Shown one piece after another: positions 45,261-53,912 of a stretch of DNA of 54,716 bases. Where the stretch lies: contig QHYZ01000075.1 in assembly GCA_003225295.1 (NCBI GenBank), positions 1-54,716 of the forward strand. The letters run 5' to 3'. Each line of letters opens with the position of its first letter. The first letter of the stretch is position 1. The notes under the pieces were generated by a model. It was not told the DNA's origin and did not search any database. It saw only the letters and a program-made list of their open reading frames with translations. A program made the position numbers and the translations under genes. The stretch is from Acidobacteriota bacterium (GTDB lineage Bacteria > Acidobacteriota > Terriglobia > Acidiferrales > UBA7541).

Positions 45261-45616
45261 ACAACTCCCATCTCCGATTGCCGCCGTGACGAAAAACATG
45301 CATACCAGCTTGTGGAAGCGCGCGGGCTCTTAAGACTAGGCGCCAGAATTCATGCAGTACATTGGTTTCACGAAGTGGAGAACCTCGTCTTCCCGGGAAT
45401 ATATGACCGTTCAGAATTGATTCGCCCGCGCATTGGCCGGTATAAAGTTTTGCGGGTTCCAGGTTGTTTCGAAGTTGGCGACATCCATCCTGAATTCGTC
45501 TGCCACTGGCCAAGGGGGAATTTTTGCCATAGCAGGAGCCTTTTCTCTCAGGTGCGCCATCGAGGAGTTGAAAGATTCACAAAAATTCGATTTACTCGTC
45601 GAAAGAGGAGAACCTG
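45261..45616 (+). other. Gene-free stretch before the rhamnosidase gene
   Basis: Open frames here show no domain I can name. A segment A-I-E-E-L-K-D-S-Q-K-F-D-L-L-V-E-R-G looks protein-like but has no assignable family, and could be another relic. The last bases carry the ribosome site AGAGGAGA of the next gene. Confidence 0.35.
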
Positions 45617-48025
45617 ATGCGAACCCAACAGCTGGTGCGTATGCTCGTAGTTGCGGTATTCGGGTTGATCAACCTGAGAGTTGCGGGGGCACAACTTCCC
45701 ACTGATGTTCGAAAACAAATGTGGAGCGCCCAATGGATCACCTCCCCGGAGGGCCCACAACGTGACCAATCTGTATTGCACTTTCGGAAGTTCATTGAGC
45801 TTGCGCAACAGCCGGAGCACTTTACCTTGCACGTGAGCGCGGACAATCAATTCATTCTGTATGTTAATCAGCAGCTCGTGGGCCTTGGCCCATCGCGAAG
45901 CGATTTGGGCCATTGGAGATATCAGACCTATGACATCGCGCCGTTCCTGCGTCCGGGCAGAAATGTCTTGGCCGCCGCAGTCTGGAATTTTGGCATGCTT
46001 ACTCCGCTGGCCCAGGTCAGCGATCGTACCGGTTTTCTTCTTCACGGAGAAGGCGAAGTGGAGCGGATAGCCGACACTGATCCAACGTGGGAAGTGGAAG
46101 AAGAGAATGGCGTTACGATACTGCCCACGCCAGAGGCGCTCCGAAGGCACTATTATGTTGCCGAGCCCGCGGAGCGCATCGATGGAACCGTGTTCAACTG
46201 GGGTTGGGCCACGGCCGAGTCCGGCACCGGTGGGCGTTGGAAAAAGGCGTGGCCGATTGGGTATGCCACTCCGGTTGGTGCAGTGTTGCAAGAAAACAAC
46301 TGGCAGCTTGTGTCAGACCCGCTGCCTCCCATGGAGATGACATTGACTTCGGCCGGACGCGTTGTAAGGTCGACAGGCATCGACATCCCCACCGGTTTTC
46401 CAGCGAATGCATTTACCGTGCCAGCTCATTCAAAGGCTACGGTTTTGATCGATAACTCGCATCTGACCACAGCATATCCCGAGTTGACTGTGAGTAGTGG
46501 TCGCGGAGCCACCGTTCGCCTCACCTACGCCGAAGCCTTGATCGACGATCATGGTAAGAAGGGCAACCGTAACGAAATCTTCGGCAAGCAAATCCAAGGA
46601 ATTTTTGACGAGTTCCTCACGGATGGCGCGAGGAATCGCACTTTCATGCCGTTGGGCTGGAAAACATGGCGTTACTTGCAACTTGATATCGAGACTGGCG
46701 ATCAACCCCTGGAAGTAGAGAAGCTCCGGACCTGGTTTACCGCCTATCCGTTTGAACAACGCGGACACTTTGAGTCAGACGACGATTCGCTGAATCCGAT
46801 TTGGGAGATCGGTTGGCGAACTGCCCGCCTGGACGCACACGACACCTATATGGACACACCTTACTACGAGCGAATGCAGTACGTTGGGGACACTCGAATT
46901 CAGGCCCTGATTTCTTATACCGTGGGCGGTGATGACCGGCTGCCGCGCCAAGCCATTCAAGCCTTCGGTGATTCCCGCATTCCAGAGGGCATCACTCGTA
47001 GTCGGTATCCCTCGTCCATGAGGCAAATCATTCCGACTTTCTCATTGCTGTGGGTCGGCATGGTGCACGATTTCTGGATGTACCGCTCTGATCCTGACTT
47101 CGTTCGCGCACAGCTTGCCGGCACGCGGTCCGTTCTGGATTGGTTCCTACAACGCCAACAGGCAGACGGCCTGCTGATGAAGATTCCCTGGTGGCCCTTC
47201 GTAGATTGGGGTACGGATTTCGACTTTGGCGTGCCGCCGCACGATGACGATGGTGGATCTTCCGTTATGACGCTGCAATTTATCGAGGCGTTGTGTTATG
47301 CGGCGGAGATTGAATTTGCGTTAGGCGACAAGATCAGGGCCGGACTCTATCGCAGCGCCGCGGAGCGCGCTTCGCAGGCGGTATACAAGCTTTGCTGGAA
47401 TCAGCACTATGGTTTGCTGGCAGATACGCCCGCACAAAAACATTACAGCCAGCACGCGAACATTCTCGGCGTCTGGCTCGACGTGATTCCCCGCGAGCAG
47501 GAGAAGGATGTGCTTACGAAAATCCTTTCGGTGAGTGACGGATACACGGCAACCGGACCCGTGCCGCCTCTCACCAAAGCCACTTATTATTTCCGTTTCT
47601 ATCTCGCACGCGCGCTTGACCATGTGGGGATGGGAAACCAGTACCTGCAATTGCTTGGGCCATGGCGGGCGATGGTATCGCTAGGCTTGACAACGTGGGC
47701 TGAGCAGCCGGAACCCACGCGCTCAGACTCACATGCCTGGAGCGCGCATCCGAACTATGATTTCCTGACCATCGTGGCTGGCATTCGTCCAAGAACACCT
47801 GGTTTCGCGACGGTCCTGGTTGCGCCTCATCTAGGATCACTCAAACATCTTTCGGCTGCGGTCGCGAATCCAAAAGGAATGATAGAAGCCGAATATACAG
47901 TTGAACATTCTCGCGTTAAAGCAATCATCACTTTACCGGCCGACGTTTCCGGCGAGCTGCTATGGAACGGCAAGACTTCAAGCCTTCATGCAGGCAAACA
48001 GGAGTTGCAACTGCCATTGGAGTAA
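45617..48025 (+). CDS. Exported GH78-like alpha-L-rhamnosidase
   Basis: An 802-residue glycoside hydrolase. A signal peptide (about 1-25, ending V-A-G-A-Q) precedes an N-terminal carbohydrate-binding beta-sandwich (M-W-S-A-Q-W-I-T, H-V-S-A-D-N-Q-F-I-L-Y-V-N). The middle beta domain is followed by the (alpha/alpha)6 barrel with D-T-P-Y-Y-E-R-M-Q-Y-V-G-D-T-R (about 411-430), the position of the catalytic acid region in GH78, and T-T-W-A-E-Q-P near 690 with S-H-A-W-S-A-H-P. The C-terminal beta-sandwich ends near 800. Active-site words deviate from the commonest D-C-P-Q-R form, so the sugar specificity may differ. AGAGGAGA before the ATG sets the start. Confidence 0.82.
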   Translation: MRTQQLVRMLVVAVFGLINLRVAGAQLPTDVRKQMWSAQWITSPEGPQRDQSVLHFRKFIELAQQPEHFTLHVSADNQFILYVNQQLVGLGPSRSDLGHWRYQTYDIAPFLRPGRNVLAAAVWNFGMLTPLAQVSDRTGFLLHGEGEVERIADTDPTWEVEEENGVTILPTPEALRRHYYVAEPAERIDGTVFNWGWATAESGTGGRWKKAWPIGYATPVGAVLQENNWQLVSDPLPPMEMTLTSAGRVVRSTGIDIPTGFPANAFTVPAHSKATVLIDNSHLTTAYPELTVSSGRGATVRLTYAEALIDDHGKKGNRNEIFGKQIQGIFDEFLTDGARNRTFMPLGWKTWRYLQLDIETGDQPLEVEKLRTWFTAYPFEQRGHFESDDDSLNPIWEIGWRTARLDAHDTYMDTPYYERMQYVGDTRIQALISYTVGGDDRLPRQAIQAFGDSRIPEGITRSRYPSSMRQIIPTFSLLWVGMVHDFWMYRSDPDFVRAQLAGTRSVLDWFLQRQQADGLLMKIPWWPFVDWGTDFDFGVPPHDDDGGSSVMTLQFIEALCYAAEIEFALGDKIRAGLYRSAAERASQAVYKLCWNQHYGLLADTPAQKHYSQHANILGVWLDVIPREQEKDVLTKILSVSDGYTATGPVPPLTKATYYFRFYLARALDHVGMGNQYLQLLGPWRAMVSLGLTTWAEQPEPTRSDSHAWSAHPNYDFLTIVAGIRPRTPGFATVLVAPHLGSLKHLSAAVANPKGMIEAEYTVEHSRVKAIITLPADVSGELLWNGKTSSLHAGKQELQLPLE

Positions 48026-48213
48026 GCATCTATCCTGGCCAACACGCTTCAGCAAGGAGTACGAAATTGTGTGTGACGACAGAGGAGGCGAAGTAGTTCG
48101 CGGATATCTACAGCGCTCATATTGTATCGCCGATCGTCGAAGGACCAGAGATCTGGCTGCGGCGCATCGCGAAACTCGATAATGAATAGCAGAAGATCCA
48201 GCCCCAGCTTCAG

Positions 48214-48318
48214 GTGATTCTTATTTTGTCGGACCAAGCTAGGCCCGTTACGGGGCAGACTCTTTCCGTGGATCGATTCCGCGATATTCCCGCCCTGAAG
48301 CCCGTGGTCCGCAGCTAA
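48214..48318 (+). pseudogene. C-terminal relic of a short-chain dehydrogenase
   Basis: The frame reads V-I-L-I-L-S-D-Q-A-R-P-V-T-G-Q-T-L-S-V-D and stops at 48318. The S-D-x-A-x-x-V-T-G-Q block is the conserved C-terminal strand of classical short-chain dehydrogenases. No Rossmann fold or catalytic Tyr-Lys was found upstream, so only the tail remains. Upstream bases to 48026 are otherwise unassigned. Confidence 0.4.
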
Positions 48319-48521
48319 GCGGCTACGGCAGCGTTGTTCGCTCCACCCGCACAGTCCAGAATGATGCGGGCGCGAAAGGCCAGGGATCGCGAACTCCCTG
48401 GTGGCCGTAGCAGTTGCCGCAAGGTTATCTCCTGCTCTGGACTGACAACGAGCTCGTGTTTCGGAGGAGTCCTCGTGGTTTCGACATTATCCACGAAAAC
48501 CCCTTTACGCCATTTGCACAA
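48315..48521 (-). mobile_element. IS630-family transposase N-terminal relic
   Basis: A 68-codon frame with E-L-V-V-S-P-E-Q-E-I-T-L-R-Q-L and L-A-F-R-A-R-I-I-L-D-C-A-G-G-A-N-N-A-A-V-A, the start of the helix-turn-helix domain of IS630/Tc1-type transposases. It ends before the second HTH and the DDE catalytic core. No terminal inverted repeats were found. It lies between a dehydrogenase tail and the enolase-superfamily gene, and marks a past insertion that has decayed. Confidence 0.65.
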
Positions 48522-48556
48522 GCCGTTTATGACTCCTCAGACTGGTTGGGTATTTC

Positions 48557-49927
48557 CTAACTCCAGAGGCGGTCCCAGGAGCGTTCGTTGTCCCACTGCG
48601 GAGTGGGTTCGAAATAGCCGGTGCCGGGCGCCAGGTGCTGGCGAACTACGTTTTCGTTTAGGGTTACGCCGAGGCCGGGCCGGTCTGGTACTTCGATCCA
48701 GCCACGATTGACGATTGGCGTTTTGGCTCCTTCTTGCACAATGGATGACCACCAGGGCACGTCGAGGGAGTGGTGTTCGAGGGCCAAGAAATTCTGCGTG
48801 GCTGCGGCGCAGTGCACGTTCGCCATGCAGCAGACCGGCGTCCCAGCAAAGTGCAGAGCCATCGGCACGCCGTATTCTTGGGCCATGTCTCCGATTTTGT
48901 GAGTTTCCAGGATGCCTCCAGCGGTGGCGAGGTCCGGCTGAATCTTGCTTACCGCGTGCTTCTCACACAGCACCTGAAACGGTTCCTTCAAATAAATATC
49001 TTCGCCAGTGAGAATGGGGGTGGGGCTCTGTTCAGAAATTTGCTTGAGCAGGTCAGTATAATTCCAGGGAATGACATCTTCGATCCACGACAAGTTGTAT
49101 TTTTCATAGGCCTTGCCCAATCGGATGATGGACTTCACGCCAAGATGCCCGAGGTGGTCCATGGAAAGGGGAATTTCCATTCCGACGGCTTCGCGCACGG
49201 CGGCGACATATTGCTCGAGCATGGTTATGCCTTTGTCGGTGACTTCCATTCCGAGCAGAGGATGAGGCAGCTGATTCGCTTCCCATTGATTTAGGTCTGT
49301 AGGATTGGTGACCGTACCGGGAGTGCCTGCAACCATTTCGACTCCCAAATCCATCTTGAGCCAGGTGAGGCCCATGCCTTCCTTTCGCTCCTTCATCCGC
49401 TGCGCGTAGACCTTGGGATCGTCAGATTCCGTGGTGTCTGCATAGAGCCGGATCTTGTCGCGGAATTTGCCGCCTCCCAGCAGCGCGTAGACAGGTGCGT
49501 TGTAAACCTTTCCGGCGATGTCCCACAGCGCCATTTCGATGGCGCAGACGCCACCGCCTTGCCGGGCATGTCCACCAAACTGTTTGATCTTGCGGAAAAT
49601 TTTGTCAAGTTTCAGCGGGTCTTCACCGAGAATGCGGCTTTTCAGGAACAATGCATAGGTCGCGCTTGCTCCGTCCCGGACTTCGCCGAGGCCGTAAACA
49701 CCCTGGTCGGTATCGATGCGAATAAGGGGACAAGGACTTGGGCCGGGTTTCACAACAGTCGCAACGCGAAGATCTGTGATCTTCAGCTTGGACGGGCCCG
49801 AGTTGGTATTGACGGACCTGGGAAAGGCTTCCGTCCGCTCCCCCGCCAACACCAAACCGCCCAGCGCCATTGCTGATGTTTTCAGCGCTGCGCGACGATC
49901 GAACGTGTTTCCGCCGTTGTTTTCCAT
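48557..49927 (-). CDS. Tat-like exported enolase-superfamily (mandelate racemase/muconate lactonizing) enzyme
   Basis: A 456-residue protein. The N-terminus (F-D-R-R-A-A-L-K-T-S-A-M-A-L-G-G-L-V) is a Tat-like signal. The capping domain reads I-T-D-L-R-V-A-T-V-V. The barrel shows L-K-M-D-L-G, and the metal triad is probably the Asp of S-M-D-H-L, the Glu of W-I-E-D-V-I-P-W and the Glu of L-T-G-E-D-I-Y-L; M-A-L-H-F-A-G may supply a catalytic His. The pattern is that of acid-sugar dehydratases or mandelate-racemase-group enzymes; the sugar cannot be called. AAGGACA precedes the ATG at 49927. It is divergent from the RraA-family gene 231 bases away. Confidence 0.87.
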   Translation of the reverse strand: MENNGGNTFDRRAALKTSAMALGGLVLAGERTEAFPRSVNTNSGPSKLKITDLRVATVVKPGPSPCPLIRIDTDQGVYGLGEVRDGASATYALFLKSRILGEDPLKLDKIFRKIKQFGGHARQGGGVCAIEMALWDIAGKVYNAPVYALLGGGKFRDKIRLYADTTESDDPKVYAQRMKERKEGMGLTWLKMDLGVEMVAGTPGTVTNPTDLNQWEANQLPHPLLGMEVTDKGITMLEQYVAAVREAVGMEIPLSMDHLGHLGVKSIIRLGKAYEKYNLSWIEDVIPWNYTDLLKQISEQSPTPILTGEDIYLKEPFQVLCEKHAVSKIQPDLATAGGILETHKIGDMAQEYGVPMALHFAGTPVCCMANVHCAAATQNFLALEHHSLDVPWWSSIVQEGAKTPIVNRGWIEVPDRPGLGVTLNENVVRQHLAPGTGYFEPTPQWDNERSWDRLWS

Positions 49928-50158
49928 GGCGCGGTGTCCTTTTCAATCCGTGGAGGTTTTTGCTTTTGTCTTATCGGCTTGGCTACCGAACCGCATCATC
50001 TCAGAGAATATACGCCCAAAACAAGAATTGCCGTTTGACAAATCGTCATTCTTTTGAGAGTTTCGGGCACAACGAAAGATTGCCGCCTGCTGGCACGAGT
50101 GATAGTACTCGTCTTGTTTGTCGAGTCGTGGTCTTTCTACGTTTGGAGGTAATTTTTT

Positions 50159-51097
50159 ATGAAGACCGTGCATGACTCCTGCACTCGAATAGTGATTTCA
50201 GCAGTTCTTGGACTGTGCGCAATGGTCCTGCTGACGCCCAGTCCCCTTCACGGGCAGTTGTTGACATTCTCCAAGCAGGAGTTAGCCGACTACACGGCAC
50301 AGAGCAACTTTGAACGTTTCCCCGACGGCCGGCCCAAGATCCCGGAGGATCTGATGGAAAGAGCGCGCGAACTCTCCTCGGAGGAAGTCTGGGCTGTTCT
50401 TGAAGAAAAGGGGTTCCACAACCAGTACGCCGATGGATTTCAGATACTGCATCCTGAAACACCACTGGTCGGACGAGCATTCACTGTTCAGTTCATGCCC
50501 GAGCGCCCGGATGTGCATAAGATTGCTTCGGCCAAAGCCAAAGAACGCGGTATCGGGCCGCTGACCAATCAGACGGCCATCGACATGCTCCAACCAGGCG
50601 ATGTGTTGATCGTGGACCTGTTTGGCAAGAAGGTGAACGGGACCATAGTGGGTGACAATCTTTTCTACTACGTGATGAAAACTACCCATAGTGGAGGCCT
50701 GGTCGTCGATGGAAGCATTCGGGATCTCAACGGAATTTCGCAGATTGATATGCCCGCCTATTTCAAAGCTGTCGACCCAACGCCTATAGGGAATGTGATG
50801 CTGACGGGCATCAATGTTCCCGTGCGAATCGGCGGCGTTACCGTAATGCCGGGTGATCTGGTTGTGGGTGACCGCGAGGGCGTGTATTTCGTTCCGCCGC
50901 AGCTGGTGAAGGAAGTTCTCGACCGTGCTGATGAAATCCGGATTCATGACGAATGGACGAAGAAGAAATTTGACGAAATGAAATACAAGTCGCACGAAAT
51001 TTATTCCACTCCGGCCGACCCGAAATTGCAGGAGGAATATAAGGAATATTTGAAGAAGCGCTTGGAGGAAATTCAGAAACATCGCAGTCCCAAGTAA
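50159..51097 (+). CDS. Exported RraA/HMG-aldolase-fold family protein
   Basis: A 312-residue protein with a signal peptide (about 1-33, ending L-H-G-Q-L-L) and an RraA-like domain (about 100-270). Signature blocks are P-L-V-G-R-A-F-T-V-Q, L-Q-P-G-D-V-L-I-V-D and G-L-V-V-D-G-S-I-R-D, the last being the conserved G-x-R-D-type site that binds the divalent metal and oxo-acid in 4-hydroxy-4-methyl-2-oxoglutarate aldolases. A lysine-rich C-terminal extension (about 280-312) is extra. Cytoplasmic RraA is about 160 residues; export is unusual. TTTGGAGGTAA precedes the ATG. With the divergent enolase-superfamily enzyme it suggests extracytoplasmic sugar-acid or keto-acid processing. Confidence 0.82.
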   Translation: MKTVHDSCTRIVISAVLGLCAMVLLTPSPLHGQLLTFSKQELADYTAQSNFERFPDGRPKIPEDLMERARELSSEEVWAVLEEKGFHNQYADGFQILHPETPLVGRAFTVQFMPERPDVHKIASAKAKERGIGPLTNQTAIDMLQPGDVLIVDLFGKKVNGTIVGDNLFYYVMKTTHSGGLVVDGSIRDLNGISQIDMPAYFKAVDPTPIGNVMLTGINVPVRIGGVTVMPGDLVVGDREGVYFVPPQLVKEVLDRADEIRIHDEWTKKKFDEMKYKSHEIYSTPADPKLQEEYKEYLKKRLEEIQKHRSPK

Positions 51098-51104
51098 AGA
51101 AGGC

Positions 51105-51353
51105 ATGAACATCGACTCGCAGAGTCACTACCGCGTAGCAGGCACAAAGGGCTGGCTGGAAATGGGGCCCGCCACCGTCTACCGGGGGTTGCGCATGAGA
51201 GTCCATCACGACGGCGTTACCGAAGAAAGAAGTCTGCCCGTGCTTGAAACAATTCAGGCGCTAAGTCGGAAACTCAATTTTTTCGCAAGAAACGCGCAAC
51301 TCCCGAGAGAAACCAGATCGCCAGCTTCGCCCTCAAGTCCTCGTTGGCGGTGA
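51105..51353 (+). pseudogene. C-terminal relic of a Gfo/Idh/MocA-family oxidoreductase
   Basis: The frame begins H-Y-R-V-A-G-T-K-G-W-L-E-M-G-P-A-T-V-Y-R-G-L, the closing beta-sheet motif of Gfo/Idh/MocA sugar dehydrogenases, without any NAD-binding domain upstream. Beyond about 51270 the frame is no longer family-like. It follows the RraA-family gene by seven bases, so a sugar dehydrogenase may once have been part of that unit. Confidence 0.6.
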
Positions 51354-51370
51354 AGTTTCATGAGCCCCGA

Positions 51371-51526
51371 CACTCAATAAAGTAGGCTAGAGCGCGTTCC
51401 GTTTTCCATCATTTCCCAAAAGACCGGGAATTTTGCTGCAGTTAAGTGCCGCCAGTTCAGCGTGTTAGGATTTACTAGAAAAAGCCTGGCCAGCTTCTAT
51501 ACTGCTACTATGCGACGGCGCCCTTT
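51371..51526 (+). repeat. Dispersed intergenic repeat, copy 3
   Basis: Third copy, same orientation as copies at 2264-2387 and 18031-18183. CACTCAAT, AGTAGGCTAGAG, TTTTCCATCATTT, GTTAAGTGCCGCCAGTTCAG (20 bases shared with copy 2), then TTTACTAGAA and a worn version of the hairpin (AAAGCCTGGCCAGCTTCT) are aligned in order, ending near GCGACGGCGCCC. The hairpin is the least conserved part in this copy. It lies between a sugar-dehydrogenase relic and the propeller gene. Confidence 0.78.
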
Positions 51527-51655
51527 CTGTCCCTAAGCTACCAAATCGAAATGGGACCGCAAGGACGGGCCGAGCGTGCTATACCATGGGCTTGAGGGCC
51601 CGGGGTTGCAGTGCGGTGGCGCAAACCCGGATGGGAAGCGAGCAGGGAGGTGCAC

Positions 51656-52678
51656 ATGGACAGAAACAGTGGAATTCTCTTCAGCTCCGCAGTATTCGTG
51701 CTGGGAGTTGCTCTCACTTCGCGGGGGGCAGCGCCAGCAGCGGAAGTGAGCGATCTCAAGGTCACCATTCGTGAATGGGACGTGCCTACCAAGGGCGCCC
51801 ACCCTCATGATCCTGCGGTCGGACTGGACGGCGCGTTGTGGTTCACGGAGCAGATGGCCAACAAGCTGGGACGGCTTGATCCCACCACCGGCCAGTTCAA
51901 AGAGTATTCGCTCGTTGAAGGGAAGAATTCAGGTCCGCACGGCCTGGTAGCGGACAGAGACGGAAACATCTGGTATACCGCAAACTTCGGCGGTTACATC
52001 GGCAAGCTCGATCCGCGAACGGGCAAGGTGACGGAATACCAGATGCCTGATGAAAGCGTGGATGATCCTCACACTGCCGTCTTCGACGCCCGGGGGATCC
52101 TCTGGTTCACGGCGCAAGGTGGGAACGCGGTAGGCCGGCTCGACCCGCGCACGGGAAAGATCGAATTGAAAAAGGTGCAAACCGAGAGCGCGCTGCCCTA
52201 TGGGATCCAGATCGATAGCAAGGGAATACCGTTTTTTTGTGAACTCGGCACAAACAAGATGGGCAAAATCGACCCGGCGACGATATCTATCACCGAGTAC
52301 AAGTTACCGGAGGGAGCGCGGCCGCGGCGCCTGGCAATTGCGGCTGACGACTCAGTTTATTTCACGGATTTCAAGGGAGGGAATCTGGGCCGGCTCGATC
52401 CCGCAACCGGCACCGTAAAGATGTGGGTTTCACCCGGTGGTCCCGACTCGGGCCCCTACGGCATCGCAATCACGCCGGACGGAAAGGTCTGGTACAGCGA
52501 ATCGGGAGTCACGCCCAACACGATCATTCAATTCGATCCGCAGACCGAAAAATTCGCGCGCGCCTCCATTCCTTCGGGGGGCGGCGTGGTGCGCAATATG
52601 GCGGCAACGGCCGACGGGCGGGTGTATATTGCTTGCAGTGGCGTGGACAAAGTCGGCGTAGTAGAACGCGCTCGCTGA
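51656..52678 (+). CDS. Exported virginiamycin B lyase-like beta-propeller protein
   Basis: A 340-residue protein with a signal peptide (about 1-30, ending A-P-A-A-E) and repeated propeller blades of the Vgb/SMP-30 type. Recurrent words are G-L-D-G-A-L-W-F-T-E, G-N-I-W-Y-T, G-I-L-W-F-T-A and N-(K/A)-(L/V)-G-R-L-D-P, about seven in number. True streptogramin lyase linearises the antibiotic ring, but most homologues are of unknown function, so resistance should not be inferred. GGGAGG five bases before the ATG at 51656 sets the start, removing a 15-codon extension. It is followed 46 bases later by the zinc-finger gene on the same strand. Confidence 0.87.
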   Translation: MDRNSGILFSSAVFVLGVALTSRGAAPAAEVSDLKVTIREWDVPTKGAHPHDPAVGLDGALWFTEQMANKLGRLDPTTGQFKEYSLVEGKNSGPHGLVADRDGNIWYTANFGGYIGKLDPRTGKVTEYQMPDESVDDPHTAVFDARGILWFTAQGGNAVGRLDPRTGKIELKKVQTESALPYGIQIDSKGIPFFCELGTNKMGKIDPATISITEYKLPEGARPRRLAIAADDSVYFTDFKGGNLGRLDPATGTVKMWVSPGGPDSGPYGIAITPDGKVWYSESGVTPNTIIQFDPQTEKFARASIPSGGGVVRNMAATADGRVYIACSGVDKVGVVERAR

Positions 52679-52724
52679 ATGCCCTCTTCCCTGCTGCACC
52701 GAATTTCGTGCCGTGGAGGATGCG

Positions 52725-52901
52725 ATGAATGCAACAGCCGTTAAACCCAAAGCACAACTCTGTCAGGCAGTTTCGCGCGTCGATGAACCCTGTGACCGAA
52801 GCGCCCAGCAGTATTGCGAGCGCTGCGGCCAATGGTATTGCCGGGCTCATTTCCCTGACCCGGACTGGCATCCTTGCGCACCCGAACAGGGTGCGGGCTG
52901 A
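52725..52901 (+). CDS. 58-residue zinc-finger protein
   Basis: A 58-residue protein rich in metal-type ligands. C at residue 13, then D-E-P-C-D-R-S, Y-C-E-R-C-G-Q-W-Y-C-R-A-H-F and H-P-C near the end. The Y-C-E-R-C...Y-C-R-x-H pattern resembles short treble-clef or AN1-like fingers found in small bacterial proteins. GGAGGA precedes the ATG. No signal peptide, so it is cytoplasmic. Function is unknown. Size and composition make this a gene easily missed, but the ribosome site and cysteine spacing support it. Nothing is recognised from 52902 to 53065. Confidence 0.72.
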   Translation: MNATAVKPKAQLCQAVSRVDEPCDRSAQQYCERCGQWYCRAHFPDPDWHPCAPEQGAG

Positions 52902-53065
52902 ATCGCTGCTGATTTCGCCTTTGCACGGGCCATTGGCGATTGCACAGCAGTCGCCCCGCGAATTCTTGACGTGAGCGCGCACCTCCGTTAGCGTCAAAGG
53001 GTGCTGAGTGCCGACCCGCGCCGTCTCGGCGTCGTCGCGCAAACTATCCCAGCTGAGAGAATCCA

Positions 53066-53860
53066 TTGGCCAACGCGATCATCACCCTCACGACTGACTA
53101 CGGTACCAACGACCATCTGGTTGGCACGCTGAAGGGCGTAATCCTGAAGATCAATCCTGACGTAACCATCGTGGACATCACGCACAACGTCACGGCGTTT
53201 GATCTGCTCGACGGAGCCCTGGCCATTGGCTCCGCATATTCTTACTTTCCCCCGAAAACAATCCACGTCGTAGTTGTGGATCCTGGTGTGGGAACCGAAC
53301 GTCGTCCGCTGCTGGTCAGCGCTCATAATCAGTATTTTGTCGCGCCCGACAACGGCGTGCTATCTGTCATTTATGAACGTGAGAAAGACAGTCTGGTCGT
53401 TCGGGACGCAAATGTCGAACATTACTACCTGCAGCCGGTGAGCAAGACCTTTCATGGACGAGACATCTTCGCCCCCGTCGCGTCTTGGCTTTCCAAAAGC
53501 TGGCAGACCCCCAGCATGGGGGATGAGATCAGCGACTATAAAAAGTTCGTCATTCCCCGCCCCAAGGAGTCGGGCGGGGCCATGAAAGGCGCGGTTATGC
53601 GAACCGATGCCTTCGGCAATCTGATCACCAATTTCCGCTCGGAAGATTTGCCGGACTCGGTGCTGAACGGCGGCGCCGTCAAACTTCAGGTGGGAACCCA
53701 TCAAGTGACGCGACTTGTGGATACATTTGCGCGCGGCAACAACGGCGAGCCCGTTGCTTATGTGGGTTCGAGCGGATATCTCGAGATTGCCGTGAATAAG
53801 GCCAACGCCGCCCGCGCCTTGAGCCTGGGCCGCGGTGCTCCGGTGATTCTGACCAAGTAG
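53066..53860 (+). CDS. SAM hydrolase / SAM hydroxide adenosyltransferase (DUF62)
   Basis: A 264-residue protein of the DUF62 family, which includes SAM hydroxide adenosyltransferases (SAM to adenosine and methionine) and the fluorinase and chlorinase enzymes. Blocks are L-T-T-D-Y-G-T-N-D-H-L-V-G, V-V-D-P-G-V-G-T-E-R-R, A-P-D-N-G-V-L-S, the F-H-G-R-D-I-F-A-P-V-A core and G-N-L-I-T-N-F near the C-terminal domain. The D-x-x-R/H trio typical of the hydrolase branch (D, R, H) appears present, so hydrolysis is more likely than halogenation. It uses a TTG start at 53066 (GAGAGA upstream); no ATG gives a complete N-terminus. Confidence 0.9.
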   Translation: MANAIITLTTDYGTNDHLVGTLKGVILKINPDVTIVDITHNVTAFDLLDGALAIGSAYSYFPPKTIHVVVVDPGVGTERRPLLVSAHNQYFVAPDNGVLSVIYEREKDSLVVRDANVEHYYLQPVSKTFHGRDIFAPVASWLSKSWQTPSMGDEISDYKKFVIPRPKESGGAMKGAVMRTDAFGNLITNFRSEDLPDSVLNGGAVKLQVGTHQVTRLVDTFARGNNGEPVAYVGSSGYLEIAVNKANAARALSLGRGAPVILTK

Positions 53861-53912
53861 TGAGCTGCCATCGTCCGGTCACGCGTTTGAGTTTTCACAC
53901 ACCAAGAACAGC

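Noticed and set aside
45433-45705. Open frame with A-I-E-E-L-K-D-S-Q-K-F-D-L-L before the rhamnosidase
   Set aside because: No family recognised and it overlaps the next gene's start; kept only as unassigned sequence.
50282-51112. Long open frame on the minus strand opposite the RraA-family gene
   Set aside because: No domain, no ribosome site, and it mirrors a well-supported gene; a codon-bias shadow.
51656-52678. Calling the propeller protein an antibiotic-resistance lyase
   Set aside because: The family is broad and most members are not resistance enzymes; no catalytic evidence beyond the fold.
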